Source: Adineta ricciae (taxonomy: Eukaryota; Rotifera; Eurotatoria; Adinetida; Adinetidae). From it: DNA of 64,000 bases. Below the pieces are notes generated by a model. That model ran no database searches. It had not been told where the DNA came from and saw only the letters and a program-made list of their open reading frames with translations. The stretch is taken from contig CAJNOJ010000321.1 in assembly GCA_905250025.1 (NCBI GenBank), forward strand, positions 1 to 64,000, in the 5' to 3' direction. This document shows positions 62,011 to 64,000 of the stretch, one piece after another (position 1 is the first letter of the stretch; each line of letters begins with the position of its first letter). The translations under genes were made by a program, and so were the position numbers.

Positions 62011-64000
62011 TACGAGTTGTCGGTGATGTCGAAGTTTTCGGTTGATATCGAGTACTCGTGCTGTAATTGGTATTTTTTTGTCGTTTTGCTATTGAGGTTG
62101 TACTTGTGATACTTTCTGCTCGTTCAACACCAGTTCCATTGACGATTGGTCGAGTTTCGGATGAATCTTTTTGATTATACCGTTTCCTACGATAACGTTC
62201 ATTAGATACTTGATCTGGTACGAGGTTTTATTGGAGATGCATGCAAAAAAGGGAAAACAAAGAAAAGATGCGCACCCTTCTTCTCCTGTTGAAGCCACCA
62301 TCGATCGAGATGGTGATTGTTCTTTGCCACTATGTGGAAGAAGTTCCGAAGTTGAATCAAATTGCTGTTGTTGTTGTTGTTGTTTATTGAGGGTTGCTAA
62401 TGAAGCAGTCAATGGTAAAAGAAGAGAAGAAGGATTCTTTTGGTTATTAACATTATTCAGATTCGGTGGACTTGGTGATAATTGAGCATTAGGTGTGGAA
62501 AAAACGACTGAATCGATGTTTGTATTACTTGATGAGACATGTGGTGGAGATGGTGGTGGACTCAATGTTGGAATTGGCGGTGTTGAATGAAGTGATGGAA
62601 CAACAGGTTTCGATGTCGTCGGTGGTGGCGGTGGTGGTGGTGATGATGGGGTTAATGCATGTGTATTTGCAATGATTATATTGGAGTTTTCTTCATCGGC
62701 TAACGAGATATTTTCGAAATTGCTGACGATTGGTTCTGTTTGATGTGATAGACCAGCATTCGTTGTACCTTTGGCGAGTAGATATTTTTTAATTCGTCGT
62801 TTTGATGATGATGGAGTTTGATATGTTGGATAAGAAGTCACGGCTGAATATGAAGAGTTTTTATCAATGGTTGATGAAGGTTTACTTATATAATTATGAT
62901 CATCATATGATCGAGTTAATGCTGTTGGTGTTGTCGTTGTCGTTCCACTATCCGTTGGATATGTAAATTCGGTATATGCAGGTCGAACATGTTCTTTGGA
63001 TTTTGCTCGTAAATAATCATAATTATAAGTTGGTGTAGTTGCTGTTGTTGTCGATGATGATGAATGTGTTGCAGGTAGAATAGGTCTGTTGAGATTTTCT
63101 GTCAGTGCTGGCGTGATTGGGCCGGTTGGTAAATGATAATGATAATAATGGGAATCTTTCCTTGTTGGAGTTGTCGGAGGTATGTTCGATGGTTGTTGTT
63201 GTTGATGATCCTCATCTTTGTAATTTGATATTTGGTCCAGACGTTTGAAAGAATTTGCTTTGAGTAGGTTCGTCATCGAGCGATTTTTCGAATCTGTCCG
63301 TCCAATCATTGTGTCTTTCACACGAGTATTGAAAACTAAATCTTTCAATTGATCGATTCGAGCTTTACGTTCAGTTGGAGTTGAAAACTTCTCCTCGATA
63401 GATGTTGACGGTGGTGACTGATACCGCGATGGAATATGTACTGTTAAAGCACTCCCTGTATATTTCTTTTTTGCTTTTGAATTTCCTGTAGACGTTGCTG
63501 CTGTACTCGTTGTCGATAAAGACTCAGCATTGGAATCATGTGGAGTATAATGCGATGAATATGTTGGACGATAATTACTTGATGAATCATAATGATGTGA
63601 ATTATGAAGAGTTAATGGTGTCTGTTGATTGGACTTTGAATTTTGTTGCTGCTGCTGTTGAGATTGTGATGATGATGATGATGCTTGAGATTGATTTATC
63701 GAACCGCGTCGTTCACTCGGTGCACGATCTTCATTATAGAAACCGACTAACGATTGAGCTTGATGAAAGGTCGAAGCAAATTTCTTTTTCAATTGTCGTG
63801 GTTTGGTGATATGGCACCAGATTGGTGCGATATTTGCATATTTTCGTGCTAATTGACTTGGTGATGAATAACTCCATGTCGGCGAAGCAACAACCGGTGT
63901 CGTAGATGTTGATGCGCCATAGTATGACGAATTCGAATTCGTATTCGTTGTTCCCGAATTCGTCAATGATCCGCTCAGAGTGGAACTGTTTGTTGATCCA
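62011..64000 (-). CDS. Low-complexity Ser/Thr/Pro/Gln-rich protein, incomplete at both ends
   Basis: An open frame enters from the right window edge and runs to a donor near 62276; an exon at about 62011-62215 continues the same style of sequence ('RYRRKRYNQKDSSETRP', '..TTRK' before GTAAGT). About 640 residues are visible. Composition is extreme: poly-Gln runs encoded by CAA/CAG, Ser/Thr stretches and a poly-Pro segment ('SSPPPPPPPTTS'). Near the N-terminal side is a more ordered stretch ('YANIAPIWCHITKPRQLKKK'). The two exons are out of phase by one base with the best donor/acceptor pair, so the junction is uncertain. I recognise no family; a cytoskeletal or RNA-granule scaffold is possible but unsupported. 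Confidence 0.5.

Noticed and set aside
1..64000. CRISPR arrays, bacterial operons or rRNA genes
   Set aside because: No regularly spaced repeats, no ribosome-binding-site-driven gene strings and no rRNA signatures; the window is eukaryotic nuclear DNA with spliced genes.
1..64000. Bdelloid telomeric repeats or large autonomous transposons
   Set aside because: No tandem TGTGGG-type arrays and no transposase, reverse transcriptase or integrase frames were seen.

Overview
The window looks like nuclear DNA of a bdelloid rotifer (Adineta or Rotaria type). It is AT-rich, and almost every intron I could reconstruct is 44-62 nt with GT..AG ends. It carries gene families that are expanded in bdelloids (NHL, FG-GAP/VCBS and secreted kelch-repeat proteins, orphan GPCRs) next to ordinary animal genes. 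Most genes are multi-exon. I joined exons by hand, checking splice sites, phase and total length modulo 3, so exon edges are predictions and should be good to a few bases.

Layout. 1-10.7 kb is an unstable stretch of lineage-specific genes: a 66-bp-armed inverted repeat, a 5'-truncated NHL gene, a decayed FG-GAP gene, an intact orphan GPCR with a broken duplicate about 2 kb away next to a small hAT-like element, an F-box/LamG-like gene, and a secreted kelch gene with an internal TGA. 11.2-14.5 kb is a TPR-CHAT protease-like gene. 14.9-21.9 kb on the minus strand is a T-type (Cav3) calcium channel whose first two exons encode a degenerate NRPS-type adenylation domain, joined in phase. 24-31 kb holds an ELOVL elongase, an unknown gene with an intron-containing tRNA-Arg(CCT) nested antisense in one intron, a PssA-like membrane protein that has lost catalytic residues, and two 3CxxC zinc-finger paralogues. 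31-43.6 kb holds a TMEM272-like protein, a small type I membrane protein, a 1093-residue death-domain protein, a TBC-like/coiled-coil protein and a single-pass protein with a very long disordered tail. After a roughly 3 kb gene-poor stretch, 46.7-64 kb holds a TRIM protein with two candidate first exons, a second orphan GPCR, a diacylglycerol lipase with a one-base excess, a 559-residue fusion of a CDP-alcohol phosphotransferase with a cytidylyltransferase, a CLK (LAMMER) kinase, and the 5'-incomplete end of a low-complexity protein gene.

Themes. Several lipid enzymes occur here (ELOVL, PssA-like, DAGL, and the phosphotransferase-cytidylyltransferase fusion), but they are not an operon and the clustering may be chance. 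The two strongest candidates for undescribed biology are domain fusions: adenylation-like domain::Cav3 channel (14868-21889) and CDP-alcohol phosphotransferase::cytidylyltransferase (56279-58266). Four genes (FG-GAP, kelch, DAGL, TBC-like) have small frame problems that could be real decay, unusual splicing or assembly error.
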